Positions 44,391 to 60,173 of a DNA stretch of 64,000 nt are shown here, piece after piece. The DNA lies in assembly GCA_014529385.2 (NCBI GenBank), contig CM043945.1, positions 147,266,741-147,330,740 of the forward strand, read 5' to 3'. A program made the translations under genes and the position numbers. A model generated the notes under the pieces. That model saw nothing but the letters and a program-made list of their open reading frames with translations, had not been told where the DNA came from and made no database searches. How positions within the stretch are numbered: position 1 is the first letter of the stretch; every line of letters starts with the position of its first letter. This DNA comes from Adiantum capillus-veneris (Eukaryota; Streptophyta; Polypodiopsida; Polypodiales; Pteridaceae).

Positions 44391-45573
44391 TTTAAATTAA
44401 ATAAATAGAGGACTTCATACACCCATGCATGCCTTAGTTGCTGCCACCACGATCCAAAGTGGGTAGTTTCTCACCAACACAGAGATTGAACCATATACAA
44501 AGTGGATAGTTTCTCACCAATACAAAGAATGAACCATATAAAAACACGAATGGTAGCAACGACGCTTCACATCAACTTGAAATCATTGTAGAAGAAGAGC
44601 TAGTGCAAGCTTTAGGGGAGCCAAGCCCCTTCTGATTGGGACCCTCAAAGCCATTGGTGAGCATGCCTTTGCCATCGAGGACCACACCTTCAAGAGCCAA
44701 CAAAGCTGATCTTGGTTGTCATTTAGGGCGCATCCGTACGGGCGGATCCATTGCTCATCAGCTATTTCGTGTGTAGTGTTTAATGCCAGCACATGTGAAA
44801 GTGAGGTGTCTTTTAAAGGACAGGCATAGAAGTCTAGAATTCCAACTCTGTCGATTTTGACAGAGTGAGACCACCCAGCAGCGTTTGCTTACACAAGCGG
44901 GCTGGGGTTCAACCCTGCCTGTGGGAATCTTCCCTTACCCTCTTGAAGGAGGAGAAGAGAGCGGACACCCTCTTTCCCAAAAAAACATAGCAAAAAGCTA
45001 GAGCGACATGGAAGCTCCATGGTCGGAGCTACATGATCCACTTCCCGAGGGAACACCCAGCCACACGGACAAGCCCAACACAGGGCCCAACAAGGCCAAG
45101 ACCCCCTGTCACACCTCCGCCCTGCTTGCAGGCCCCATCTCGTGCCTCCCTGCCGCCGCCATGCACCTTGCAAGTTGCAGATACTCAACATACGGGTTCC
45201 TTCTTAATGCTATCTTACTTTTCGAAGGACTACAAATCTCCAAAATCCATTGAATGGTATATTTAAAGTAGTGCTAAAAAAAAATAGGTTGAGTGAGATC
45301 CTCCTATAAAATTTGAAATTTAACTATAAATTTTTTTATTTGAAAGTGAAAAAACCTACAAACATAGTAAATTATAGAAGATTAGTGTTAACATAGTAAC
45401 TTCACTTCTAGAATTTTCTATATTTACGTTTGATAAGTTTCCAAGAAAAGTTTATTTCGAGAACAATTTCTAACTAATCTTTTCTTTTACTATGTACTTT
45501 GTGAAACGCAATTTAAACTCATATATCCCACTACGTTTGTAGCAAATGCAGGGTGACCCACCTCTTATTTTTA
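44391..45573. other. Spacer between two Helitron 3' ends
   Basis: No gene recognised. 44890-45190 is GC-richer than its surroundings and has short unrelated frames on both strands. Confidence 0.4.
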
Positions 45574-45625
45574 CTAGTAAAATCGGCGGCGGCATGGCCC
45601 CTCTTACCCTCAAACCCCTTGCTTC
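45574..45625 (-). mobile_element. Helitron 3' end H3 (minus strand, truncated)
   Basis: The minus strand reads ...AGAGGGGCCATGCCGCCGCC then GATTTTACTAG before T, matching the last 50 bases of H1. No 5' TC start was found, so only the 3' end is visible. Confidence 0.5.
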
Positions 45626-45699
45626 CATTGCCTATTGAGAGAGGGTTTTGGACCACGGACAAAGTTATGAGATTGAAGGATCAGAGATTTCTTTACCTG

Positions 45700-46980
<1,281 letters not shown>

Positions 46981-47240
46981 TTGCGAGTGGGTGCGGCTCT
47001 CTCTCACTCTGTTTTGCATGGTCTATAGCCTGTAGAACCCCAAGGTCCACACCTCACTAAGAGGGCAGCATCCAATCATGTGAAAGTGGGGATTGGGTAG
47101 CTATGGCGGGCATCAAAAGTCGAGGCTATTAGAGCCTGGAGGGAGGGGATGACTTGACATGTTGCGGGCGATAGCTGCGGGCTACAGTAGCTTCTTGTAA
47201 AGCATGGGAGCATTATGGCGCTAATATCTGTGACATGTCA

Positions 47241-47247
<7 letters not shown>

Positions 47248-47306
<59 letters not shown>
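47248..47306. repeat. (TG)n microsatellite
   Basis: About 59 bp, directly next to the left end of element F. Confidence 0.9.
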
Positions 47307-47307
<1 letters not shown>

Positions 47308-47310
47308 CAT

Positions 47311-48173
47311 TGTCTGCGTTTCGCGTCGGGTTTCACCAAAAATATGTCGAGAAATTTGCGGTCTTGCCGGGAAAGCACCGGGCTTATGGCTGTGAGAGTT
47401 TGTGAGAGAACTCAAAAAAAACTATATGAAGGAGTTAAACCATAGATGCCATGAAGACTAGGATTTGAAAAGTAGTGCAATCAAAGAAGCCCCACTCTTT
47501 CTCTCTTGCACTCACACACACATAGAAATAACACAAAAGAGAATGTCAAAATAACACAAAGATGAAAACATCAAGGCTATGGTCATATCGTATCATGGGT
47601 AGTATGAAAGGGTTGATAGATGAGTTAATGGCATTCAATCTTGGCTGACCAAATAGGCTACGAATTGTTCTTTGGAATTGTAGTTTTGTGCTTACCATAA
47701 TATATATATTTTGTCTAGTGATTGGGATTAATTGTGTGTACAAATCCTCTTCGTTCATAGCAAGATAACTACGCTTACGTCAAAAGAAAAGTTATAGTCT
47801 ATGAGAGGTAGTATGATGGGATCCGGTGATAGAAGTATTTCATTTAGCCTTTCTGGGCCAAAGAGAAACATTATACGTTGTTGAAAGTGTATTTTTCGGC
47901 TAATCCATACGTTAATTCTAATAGATCGTACAGAGTGAAAGCGATAGAAATGATCATCATGTGGGTTATTCATCTAGGATAGTATGTGAGAAATGTAGAT
48001 ATGAGAGAAGTGAAGAGATGAGAAGTTTCCCTCCCAAGCCCTATTCTTGCCCGTAGGCAATAAGGATACTGCGGGGAGAGATGTACCTGTAGAAAAGAGA
48101 ACCTAGAATTTGCAGAGAGGATGAATTACTAAGAATGAGAGAGATAAGTTTGGTTAAGGAGATGAGATTAGAT

Positions 48174-48252
<79 letters not shown>

Positions 48253-49422
48253 GGATTAGAGATAAAAAAGAAAACAACAAGAAATCAAGAAAACATCAAT
48301 GTAGAACACATCTTACTTGGCAAACCCTTCGGCACCATTATTGATGGAGAGAGAAGAAGAGGAGAGCACTCCACTTTGATTGATACGCCAAGTACAACAC
48401 CTTCTTTGATTAGAGTTGATCTTCCAAGGATAGCGTACAAGAATGGCTAGTCTTCCTCTAGGAGAAAATGTAGGCTTGGGCTTATGTTAATGGGGCTAAG
48501 TACAATTATGCATTACTACTCACTCCCTCAAGAATTCCTCTCATCAATGGCTTGAATGCTTGAGTTCCTTTTCAAGGAAGAAGAGGTCCCCTTTTATAGG
48601 TGAAGGGAACCCCCAAGGGTTTACACAAGAAGAGAGGAGCCAGTGTGAATAGGAATTGGAAAAGTTGGAAATGAGCTGTCCCTGCATGATGTGGGCAGAC
48701 TGGGGTCCAATATTTTGATCATATCTCCTCAAACGTGGCTCCAAATAAAAAAGTAAAAATATGGGCAAAAACTTCAGCTCATTAGCTACGATTTTCATTT
48801 TAAAATCATTTTCCAATTCGGATTGGAACCTTGTGTAAAAAATTCATCAAAATAGGGTCCATTTCTAGCAGCAAAAGTCTTCCCGTGGTCCCCTTAGCCT
48901 AGACTTTTATTTAATTCCAAAGGACACCTCATGCCATATGAAAGCATGACATTGCTCCTTGACAAAGTTTTGTACTCATGCTTGCAATAATGCATTAAAA
49001 TAAGTGTATCTTTGAAATCATGCCACCTAGTGTCCCACTAGGATTTGATTCCCTCCTAGTAGCTATTTAGAAAGAAATATAAGAAAAGTATAAAAAATAC
49101 ATAGCATATATATATATTGGAGTTTACCCTAGATATAGGATCTAGCTAGGGTGTGAGATGACAATGAGATAGTAGAAATAAAGAATCAATGCTTTTTGCC
49201 CCATGTTAAAGAGGCGGAGCTATTGAGCTTTTCCCATAGTATTTTCTGATGGTAAAGTAAGGATAGGTTACCCTTGAGAAAAATAATAGGATGAGATAGA
49301 AGGCTTATTATTATACTTAAATATACATATGTACATTACAGGAAAGATAATTATGTATCTAAAAAGCTACAAGATAGATCTTGTAGCATGCGTTCCTACT
49401 ATGTACGTGTCACAGCACGACA
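47311..49422 (-). repeat. 3' LTR of element F (2112 bp, contains (TA)n)
   Basis: Matches 55406-56953 at both ends. About 560 bp (near 47890-48445), including a (TA)n run at 48178-48249, are absent from the other LTR. Confidence 0.85.
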
Positions 49423-49437
49423 TCCACCCCCTCTAAA
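49423..49437 (-). other. Polypurine tract of element F
   Basis: The minus strand is rich in A and G (AGAGGGGGTGGA) directly before the LTR start TGTCGTG. Confidence 0.75.
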
Positions 49438-49480
49438 CCTCCACATCCTCCGGTATGTGCCACATTATTTCTTTGTAAGA

Positions 49481-52400
49481 TCAGCCCTCTTGTACATCTT
49501 CCTTGCTTTCTTCTTCACTGGATGATTCCAAATCTTCATCTTCACTTTGATCTTTACCTGTGGTTTGCTCTTCTTCCTCATCAACATCTTCTGGATAATT
49601 GTCTCCTCTTCTCTTAAACATTTTGATCCTTTTTCCTGCAATGGGAATCTTTACTTTTGTACCATCTAGTTCAGACAAGCTGTAAGTAGCATTTTCATGT
49701 ACATGCTCTACAACATACAGTCCAAACCATCTTTTTGAAAACTTACGCATGACTGTGTGCTGGTTATCAAGGCTACTATCATGCACCAAAACCCAGTCAC
49801 CTTTGTCAATTGCTTTGCTCCTGAGTCGATGTCGCTTATCAAAGTATTCCTTGTTTTTCAACCTTGCATTTTTGAGTCGTTCTTTTGCAGCTTCAATGTC
49901 TCCAGGTCTTCTCTCTAGCTGCCTTATACGCAGTGCAAGGAGATCTTCCCTGCTAAGCCCCTCTTGCCAAGGTAGTACATTCCATGTGGGAATTGTATCT
50001 TCAATCGACATCACTAGCTTTTGACCGTACATTAGCTCCGCAGGCATGTAGCCAGTTACTGAGCTATGTGTTGTACGATCAGCCCATAAAGCATATGGTA
50101 ATAGTTTTGGCCACTCACCAACTCTTCCTTCGCAAGCCTTGGCCAAAGCTTTGATGATAGGAGGATTCCCTCTTTCACTCTTTCCATTGCCTTCAGAGTT
50201 GTAAGCTGTAGTAAGAGAAAGCTTGATTCCTAATCTAGAAAAGAACTCCCTTGCTTCTTCGGCATCCAGTTCGCCTCTATTTGCAGTGATTTTTCCCACA
50301 CAACCATAACGGCAAATCACCTCATCAAGAAGAAATTTGCACACAGCTTCTGTGGTTTTAGCTCTTAATGCTCTTACTTCAACCTGGTTAGTTAGTTCCT
50401 CTCGTGCAAGAAGCAAGTATCTCATCTGCCAGAGTCCTAGAGGCATTGTGACTAGATCCACAACCCATTTATAGTGCATGGCTAGTGGATATGTAGGGTG
50501 CAATCCATCACGATGTCGAACATTTGAATACACTTGACAAGTTACACATGTCTCTACAAACTGAGATACATCTTTATACATACCCTTCCACCAGTATTTT
50601 TCTTTCAACTTGGAGAAGGTTGCCCATACACCCCTGTGTCCAGCCCATAGACTCTCATGAAACTCTTGCATGAGCTTTACTTGAGTCTCTTTTTTACATA
50701 TAACCCTTTGTGGTGTAGCACCCTTTTGTTTAGGATGCTTCCACAAGTAACCATCCCTCAAAAGGTACCCATATGCTTTCCTGCGTATCCTCTTGAATTC
50801 TTGTTCAGACCAATCATCCTGTTTTGTTAGAGTACTCAAGTAGCTTCCAATAAGAAGCCAATCACCTTCATAAAGCTCTTTCAAGAATGATTCAAGTAGA
50901 TTAGTCATGCAGACATTATTACCTTTGATATGAGAGATAGAATAGAACTTTGTGCCTACATCATCTCCCTCATCAATCATTTGTGACTCATCTTCATACC
51001 TTGCCCTTGATAGCATATCTGCCACTGTATTGTCTTTACCTGCAATGTGCTTAAACTCAGGATTTAAGGACTTAATGTAGGCAATCCACCGCAACATAGC
51101 AATGTCTAGAGTTGAGCAGCTTGTAATCATCCCAAGAAGTGGTAGACAATCTGTTTCTACGACCACACATGCACCAATTAGGTACTCTTTCCCACTTTTC
51201 AAGGCTGTAACCATACCCCATAACTCTCTCTTTATCTGTGGATAGTTTCTTTGGCGAGCACTTAGCACCTTTGCTCCAAATCTTACCACATACCTGTGTC
51301 CTTCTTTGTCATCTTGCCCTATTGCCCATCCAATCCCTGTAGGACTGGTATCTACTGTCACAATCACTGGCCTTTGACACTCATATTCTACCTTTCTCAA
51401 AGTCGTTGCTGACTGGAGCAACTCCTTTATCTTTTTCATGGATTTTACATGTGCTTCTGTCCATTTAAACTTCTGATTCTTTCTAAGCAGCTGATAAAGA
51501 GGATCAGCTACATGTGCATAATGTGGAATCCAAATAACATAGAAGACACATGCTCCTAGAAACCTTCTAACCTCAGTGATGCTAGTGTACGTTTCTTTCA
51601 TTCTTTGGATGGCATCCACCTTTGTTGGACAAGGTTTCCTACCATATGGCCCGCACATGTGCCCCACAATAAGCACTTCATTGACACCAAACATGGACTT
51701 TTTCCCTGACAATGTAAGATTCACTTCTTCCAACCTAGAAAAAATTTTATCACAATCATTTATGTGATTTACCACAAACCTGCGACATCCCTTGAGATCC
51801 AAAGCTTCATCTTTGTCACTTTCTTCACATCCTTTGATAGGAAAATCATCAATGAAAGGCATTGTGATTTGAGGAATAAAGTCACGTAAGACCTTATTCA
51901 TCCCATTCATCATATGTGCAACCGATTTGGTTGCTCCCTGTGGCAAGGTACACATCCTTACCAAACCCAAAGGTGTCCTCATTGTTGTCAAGTCTCTGCT
52001 TTCGATTGCAAGCTGAAATTGATCATACCCTGAGTAGAGATCCCCCATTGAGTAGATTGCCCTCCCTGCAAATGCCTCTGCAAACTCATCCACAATTGGA
52101 CCTGTACCTACATTTCTAGTTATCACCTTGTTCATTGGTTGCATATCTTGGATGAAGCGTAGAGAACCATTCTTCTTCGGAACTGTGAACCACCTGTTTA
52201 AGTATGGAGCACAAGAAGGCTCCAAGATTCGCATTTTGATTTTCTCATTTAGTAGCTCTACTAACTTTGGAAAATGAGCCTTTTGAACCGGAATAGGCCG
52301 CAGATTCCAAGGCACATGAGGTATTGTGAAAATTACCATAGGAGCTACAATAGAAGGATCAACACATCCTATCTCATGTGGCTCAAATGCAAAAGCCTTA

Positions 52401-52861
52401 CCATGCTTTGAAAGCATTTCTTTGAAGCACTTTGTCTCCTCCTGTGTTAGAAACTCCTCGCGACCAATCTGCAAGTCTTGGAAAGACTCCTTTGTGAAGG
52501 TATGCCCAATCTTTTTAGGATTCCTCAAACTTGGTTGTAAAGAAGCCTGCTCAATCTTTTCCCTGTTGTTGGGTGGTAAGGGTGAAGCTACTGGTTTCAC
52601 CTTCTTTGCTACACTCTTGTATTTAGTTTCAACATGGACTTCTGGGCCAACTGTTTGGCTTTCTTTAAAGGCTTCTATTACTTGATACATTTCCATAGAG
52701 CAAACTTCCACAACCTCATTTTCAAGATGCAAATTAGACCCCATTATAGCATCAAGCTCACCCATATTATCTACAAAAGAAACTTGTTCACACAAACCCA
52801 AAACATTTTTAGTAGGCTCTAGCAACCCACTCTTTTTCATGCCTATTTGTACATTATGCAC
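49481..52861 (-). CDS. pol: Element F pol: RT, RNase H, integrase, acidic tail
   Basis: 1126 codons. RT from about residue 200 (WFTVPKKNGSLRFIQD near 224, YSGYDQFQLAIESRDLTT, PFIDDFPIKG near 337). RNase H near 503-660 (VTVDTSPTGIGWAIGQ, KRELWGMV, HIAGKDNTVADMLSR). Integrase: zinc finger HESLWAGHRG ... CVTCQ (737-774), first Asp in VVDLVTMP, then KITANRGELDA near 858 where Asn replaces the usual Asp, and NGKSERG near 893. The last 35 residues are very acidic (EEEEQTTGKDQSEDEDLESS) and no chromodomain is visible. The frame opens with GTG after a TAA, so the native start or fusion point lies upstream. Uninterrupted otherwise. Confidence 0.92.
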   Translation of the reverse strand: MHNVQIGMKKSGLLEPTKNVLGLCEQVSFVDNMGELDAIMGSNLHLENEVVEVCSMEMYQVIEAFKESQTVGPEVHVETKYKSVAKKVKPVASPLPPNNREKIEQASLQPSLRNPKKIGHTFTKESFQDLQIGREEFLTQEETKCFKEMLSKHGKAFAFEPHEIGCVDPSIVAPMVIFTIPHVPWNLRPIPVQKAHFPKLVELLNEKIKMRILEPSCAPYLNRWFTVPKKNGSLRFIQDMQPMNKVITRNVGTGPIVDEFAEAFAGRAIYSMGDLYSGYDQFQLAIESRDLTTMRTPLGLVRMCTLPQGATKSVAHMMNGMNKVLRDFIPQITMPFIDDFPIKGCEESDKDEALDLKGCRRFVVNHINDCDKIFSRLEEVNLTLSGKKSMFGVNEVLIVGHMCGPYGRKPCPTKVDAIQRMKETYTSITEVRRFLGACVFYVIWIPHYAHVADPLYQLLRKNQKFKWTEAHVKSMKKIKELLQSATTLRKVEYECQRPVIVTVDTSPTGIGWAIGQDDKEGHRYVVRFGAKVLSARQRNYPQIKRELWGMVTALKSGKEYLIGACVVVETDCLPLLGMITSCSTLDIAMLRWIAYIKSLNPEFKHIAGKDNTVADMLSRARYEDESQMIDEGDDVGTKFYSISHIKGNNVCMTNLLESFLKELYEGDWLLIGSYLSTLTKQDDWSEQEFKRIRRKAYGYLLRDGYLWKHPKQKGATPQRVICKKETQVKLMQEFHESLWAGHRGVWATFSKLKEKYWWKGMYKDVSQFVETCVTCQVYSNVRHRDGLHPTYPLAMHYKWVVDLVTMPLGLWQMRYLLLAREELTNQVEVRALRAKTTEAVCKFLLDEVICRYGCVGKITANRGELDAEEAREFFSRLGIKLSLTTAYNSEGNGKSERGNPPIIKALAKACEGRVGEWPKLLPYALWADRTTHSSVTGYMPAELMYGQKLVMSIEDTIPTWNVLPWQEGLSREDLLALRIRQLERRPGDIEAAKERLKNARLKNKEYFDKRHRLRSKAIDKGDWVLVHDSSLDNQHTVMRKFSKRWFGLYVVEHVHENATYSLSELDGTKVKIPIAGKRIKMFKRRGDNYPEDVDEEEEQTTGKDQSEDEDLESSSEEESKEDVQEG

Positions 52862-53007
52862 ATATTACCTCTCACATCTCTTCAAATCTTCAAGTTTTGT
52901 AAAACATACTGATCCATTCTTTGTTACCAAGGAGCTCGTTGAAAACGCTTCACCTATTTTTGGATCAGGCGAGACCCTTTTCCTTTTTGTACCACTGCAA
53001 TCCCACT

Positions 53008-53430
53008 TTACAATGGTACTTGGCCAAAACCCATCATTTCTCTATGATCATGAAACTCTTTGCTCACCTTTGGTAGAGGATGTTCTCTGAGGTTGTCACG
53101 ATTTCTTTCATGGTTCACACAAACTGTGAGAAATTGGACAGCTCGTTTACCATCTTTGCTACGTATCCTAGCATATGCTGAACCATCATCCATTACCTTT
53201 GTTTCCATTCGAACTCCCACAATGTAGGGTTGTCCAAGGATGAGATGATATGAAGATGTATCCTGTACAAAGAAGTTTTGGTCAATCTTTACATCACCTA
53301 TTGTTACCTTTACACCTGGACATGCTGCATACAATTCACCGGATGAATTATTTGCCACTTTTACCATTCAGCCATGATCTGTGTCCATCGGCCATTTGCA
53401 CTTGTTGTAGAGACTCTTTGACATTATGTT
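53008..53430 (-). pseudogene. Protease of element F, split by a TGA
   Basis: The first half is the end of the gag frame: FVALIDHGSEINIMS, a protease-like active site with D-H-G-S where D[ST]G is usual. A TGA at 53368-53370 interrupts, then the same frame continues with VANNSSGELYAACPG and SSYHLILGQPYIVG, the second conserved motif. The frame ends at 53008, and the reading frame of pol is different. Confidence 0.8.
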
Positions 53431-55383
53431 TATTTCTGAACCATGGTCAATCAAGGCAACAAATGGCTCTTCAAGATCACCTACCTTGACCAAAGTTTCT
53501 ATAGTAGCCCTTGCCCAATGACTTCGTGAATAGTAACTCCTAGGAATATCTTCAACTTCTTCATCATCATTTGAGAAATGCACTTGCTTCACTCTTCCAC
53601 TAGATTGGTAGCATCCTACCACAGCTCCATCATTCTCCTTATTTTGCAGTTGCATCCCTTGTGTCTTTGAGGTTTCCCCTTCAACCTGTGGACGAGAAAC
53701 TTCAGCAAGGGTTTCCCTCTTCCTCTTGATGATGTCAATGATCTCCTCATGGAATTCACGCTTTGCAATGCCAAGAACTTCTCCCAGAGTAAACTCAATC
53801 TTGCTATTCAAGATCCTTTCCTCCAAGACTTTCTTTAAATCTGTAGCAACCTCAATATCAAATTGTAGTTTATAAGTTGGGCCTTTTGTCTTACCTTTCG
53901 TTGGCTCTTTCTTCTTTCCTGTTGTAGACTCCTCCATGAGTACTTCAGGTGGAGATGCTCCTTGTGTTGAGGGTGTTTGAGAAGGCATTGAGTCGCTTCT
54001 TCCCCCACTTCTAGAAGCTCTTTTTGATGGTCCTTCATCAGCATTCTCACGTCTGCGCTTCTCTTCTACAATTGCCTCATTTTGTTGGCATTTTGTAATG
54101 TAGGCATGCACTGACAATGAGTCCACTGGATCATTCCATCCTGTTTCTAGACGTATGCAATCACCTGCTTCATGTAGAATCTCTTTTGTAAGCTTTCCCT
54201 TTTTAGCTAATTGCATGACATTTGGCCAAATTTGACCATGATGGTCACTCACCTCTTCATCACAAAAATGTTCAATTTTTACTCCAAAAGTAGCTGCCTC
54301 AACGGAAGAGGTGGCATGCGTAGTTGCCATATCTTCAACTAAGGTTTGCATTCCCCCCTTCCCAAAGTTAGTTCTCAAGGGTAGACCTGTCTCTCTTAAG
54401 TGGATTTTACCATCCTTAAAAAAGACAACATCTTCTGACAAAGCATCACTAAAATCATCACAATCCCTTCTTACATGGTCTGTACTATCACACCAAATAC
54501 ATCTATTGACAAAACCTTCTTTGGGCTGTTGTCTTTGCCTAGGAAGTGGCCCTGATGGTTGGCCTTTTTCTTCAAGCTTTGCAAACTTCACCTTCAAGTC
54601 ACGCATTCCCTTCACAAGCTCATCTAGCATGGACTCATCAAACTTAGGAGCAATAAAAGTAGGCTTTACCATTTTGTCAGAAGTTGAGGTGGAAGGAATT
54701 GTAGTGTTTACTACCATCTTGTCCCTTCTTCTTTGTCGTTTGGCAAGCAGTGAGACAGCACCTTCAACCTCATTCCAGTCGGTCTTTAGTCCTTGCTCAG
54801 CATCTTTATCTTCAAGAAGAAGCTCCAAATTTTCTTGAAACTCTTTACCTGCAGCTTGTAAGAAAAGATCTGTCTTCTCTGCATCTAGTGTGGCCCTTTC
54901 TGTCCTGGTGAGTTGTGCATAGCGCCGCTCAAATTCCCTAAGTAGCTCTGTTATTGATAGTCCTTGCTTTGGCTTGACTACCCATTCTAAGAATGTCCTT
55001 TTGGTCACTCTCTCAGAGTCCTCCATGAAATATTCCTCCTTTAAAGCTACTTTGAGTTCTTCCCAATTTCTCCCATGCCCATCTTTAATTACCCTAACAT
55101 GGTCTCTAATTTCTGGAGCAACAACTAGCTCAAAGCTTTGAATCATCTCACCTTCTGACACGCGATGCAGCTCCATCTCCTTCACATACTCGCGTAAGTA
55201 CTTGGTTACATCTTTGCCATTGAACTACTCCATTCTATTGACGACTGCTTGTATGGCCTTCGTTGTTGAAATCTCCCTTCTTTCAGGGGCATGTTGTTGT
55301 TGCATGAACATTGCAAATGCTTGAAACATTTGCATGGTTTCTGGGTCAAAATGCATACCCTGTTCCTCAACATGATCACCCAT
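53368..55383 (-). pseudogene. gag: Element F gag with CCHC knuckle
   Basis: Probable start is the ATG at 55381-55383 (MGDHVEEQGMHFDPETMQ), only about 23 bases inside the LTR. A TAG at 55225-55227 interrupts, and the frame continues FNGKDVTKYLREY and MIQSFELVVAPEIRDHV. The core includes REFERRYAQLTRTERATLD, then a knuckle CIWCDSTDHVRRDC near codon 225 after the stop. A long acidic/basic spacer leads into protease. The order and motifs match gag of the fungal-type Ty3 group. Confidence 0.82.
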
Positions 55384-55390
55384 AGTTACC

Positions 55391-55403
55391 CACAAAATCT
55401 CAC
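55391..55403 (-). other. Candidate self-complementary primer site of element F
   Basis: Minus strand GTGAGATTTTGTG lies just inside the 5' LTR. It pairs with CACAAACTCTCAC on the minus strand of the LTR (55484-55496) at 12 of 13 positions. No tRNA-like TGG start is visible. See findings. Confidence 0.4.
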
Positions 55404-55405
55404 CC

Positions 55406-56953
55406 TGGCAGTTTCGCGTCGAGTTCACCAAAAATATGTCGAGAAATTTGCGGTCTTGCCGGGAAAGCACCGGGCTTATGGCTGTGAGAGTTTGTGAGAG
55501 AACTCAAAAAAAACTATATGAAGGAGTTAAACCATAGATGCCATGAAGACTAGGATTTGAAAAGTAGTGCAATCAAAGAAGCCCCACTCTTTCTCTCTTG
55601 CACTCACACACACATAGAAAGAACACAAAAGAGAATGTCAAAATAACACAAAGATGAAAACATCAAGGATATGGTCATATCGTATCATGGGTAGTATGAA
55701 AGGGTTGATAGATGAGTTAATGGCATTCAATCTTGGCTGACCAAATAGGCTACGAATTGTTCTTTGGAATTGTAGTTTTGTGCTTACCATAATATATATA
55801 TTTTGTCTAGTGATTGGGATTAATTGTGTGTACAAATCCTCTTGGTTCATAGCAAGATAACTACGCTTACGTCAAAAGAAAATTTATAGTCTATGAGAGG
55901 TAGTATGATGGGATCCGGTGATAGAAGAATTTCATTAAGCCTTTCTGGGCCAAAGAGAAACACTATACACTATAAGTCTAGTCTTCCTCTAGGAGGAAAT
56001 GTAGGCTTGGGCTTATGTTAATGGGGCTAAGTACAATTAGGCATTACTACTCACTCCCTCAAGAATTCCTCTCATCAATGGCTTGAATGCTTGAGTTTCT
56101 TTTGAAGAAAGAAGAGGTCCCCTTTTATAGGTGAAGGGAACCCCCAAGGGTTTACACAAGAAGAGAGGAGCCAGTGTGAATAGGAATTGAAAAAGTTGGA
56201 AATGAGCTATCCCTGCATGATGTGGGCAGACTGGGGTCCAGTATTTTGATCATATCTCCTCAACCGTGGCTCCAAATAAAAAAGTAAAAATATGGGCAAA
56301 AACTTCAGCTCATTAGCTACGATTTTCATTTTAAAATCATTTTCCAATTCGGATTGGAACCTTGTGTAAAAATTTCATCAAAATAGGCTCCATTTCTGGC
56401 AGCAAAAGTCTTCCCGTGGTCCCCTTAGCCTAGACTTTCATTTAATTCCAAAGGACACCTCATGCCATATGAAAGCATGACATTGCTCCTTGACAAAGTT
56501 TTGTACTCATGCTTGCAATAATGCATTAAAATAAGTGTATCTTTGAAATCATGCCACCTAGTGTCCCACTAGGATTTGATTCCCTCCTAGTAGCTATTTA
56601 AAAAGAAATATAGGAAAAGTATAAAAAATACATAGAATATATATATATTGGAGTTTACCCTAGATATAGGATCTAGCTAGGGTGTGAGATGACAATGAGA
56701 TAGTAGAAATAAAGAATCAATGCTTTTTGCCCCATGTTAAAGAGGCGGAGCTATTGAGCTTTTCCCATAGTATTTTCTGATGGTAAAGTAAGGATAGGTT
56801 ACCCTTGAGAAAAATAGTAGGATGAGATAGAAGGCTTATTATTATACTTAAATATGTATATGTACATTATAGGAAAGATAATTATGTATCTAAAAAGTTA
56901 CAAGATAGATCTTGTAGCATGCGTTCCCACTATGTACGTGTCACAGCACGACA
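55406..56953 (-). repeat. 5' LTR of element F (1548 bp)
   Basis: Plus strand starts tggcagtttcgcg and ends gcacgaca. Same order as 47311-49422 apart from the missing 560 bp. Confidence 0.85.
55514..55520 (-). promoter_or_regulatory. TATA-like box in the 5' LTR of element F
   Basis: Minus strand CATATAG, about 20-25 bases upstream of 55496. It is identical in the other LTR. Inferred only. Confidence 0.35.
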
Positions 56954-60170
<3,217 letters not shown>

Positions 60171-60173
60171 AAA

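Larger units (their letters stand above)
47311..56953 (-). mobile_element. Fungal-type Ty3/gypsy element (element F)
   Basis: LTRs at 47311-49422 and 55406-56953 flank gag (53368-55383), protease (53008-53430) and pol (49481-52861), all on the minus strand. Protein motifs (RT PFIDDFPIKG, QGATKSVAHMMN; RNase H VTVDTSPTGIGWAIGQ) are of a Ty3 type I associate mainly with fungi and with mosses, lycophytes or ferns. A purine tract abuts the left LTR. No TSD was seen: gacat before, gcgtg after. Stops in gag and before protease, plus a break before pol, make it defective. Confidence 0.88.

Noticed and set aside
44890-45190. SINE-like box gggttcaaccct
   Set aside because: No A box at the right distance, no tail, and no second copy seen.
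45574-45625. 44330-45625 as one transposon with 60-bp terminal inverted repeats
   Set aside because: The inverted 50-bp ends are better explained as two Helitron 3' ends facing each other; no TSD flanks the pair.
47546-47973. Protein-like frames repeated in both LTRs of element F (also 55638-55850)
   Set aside because: They are inside LTR sequence, short, and lack homology; similarity between copies comes from LTR duplication.
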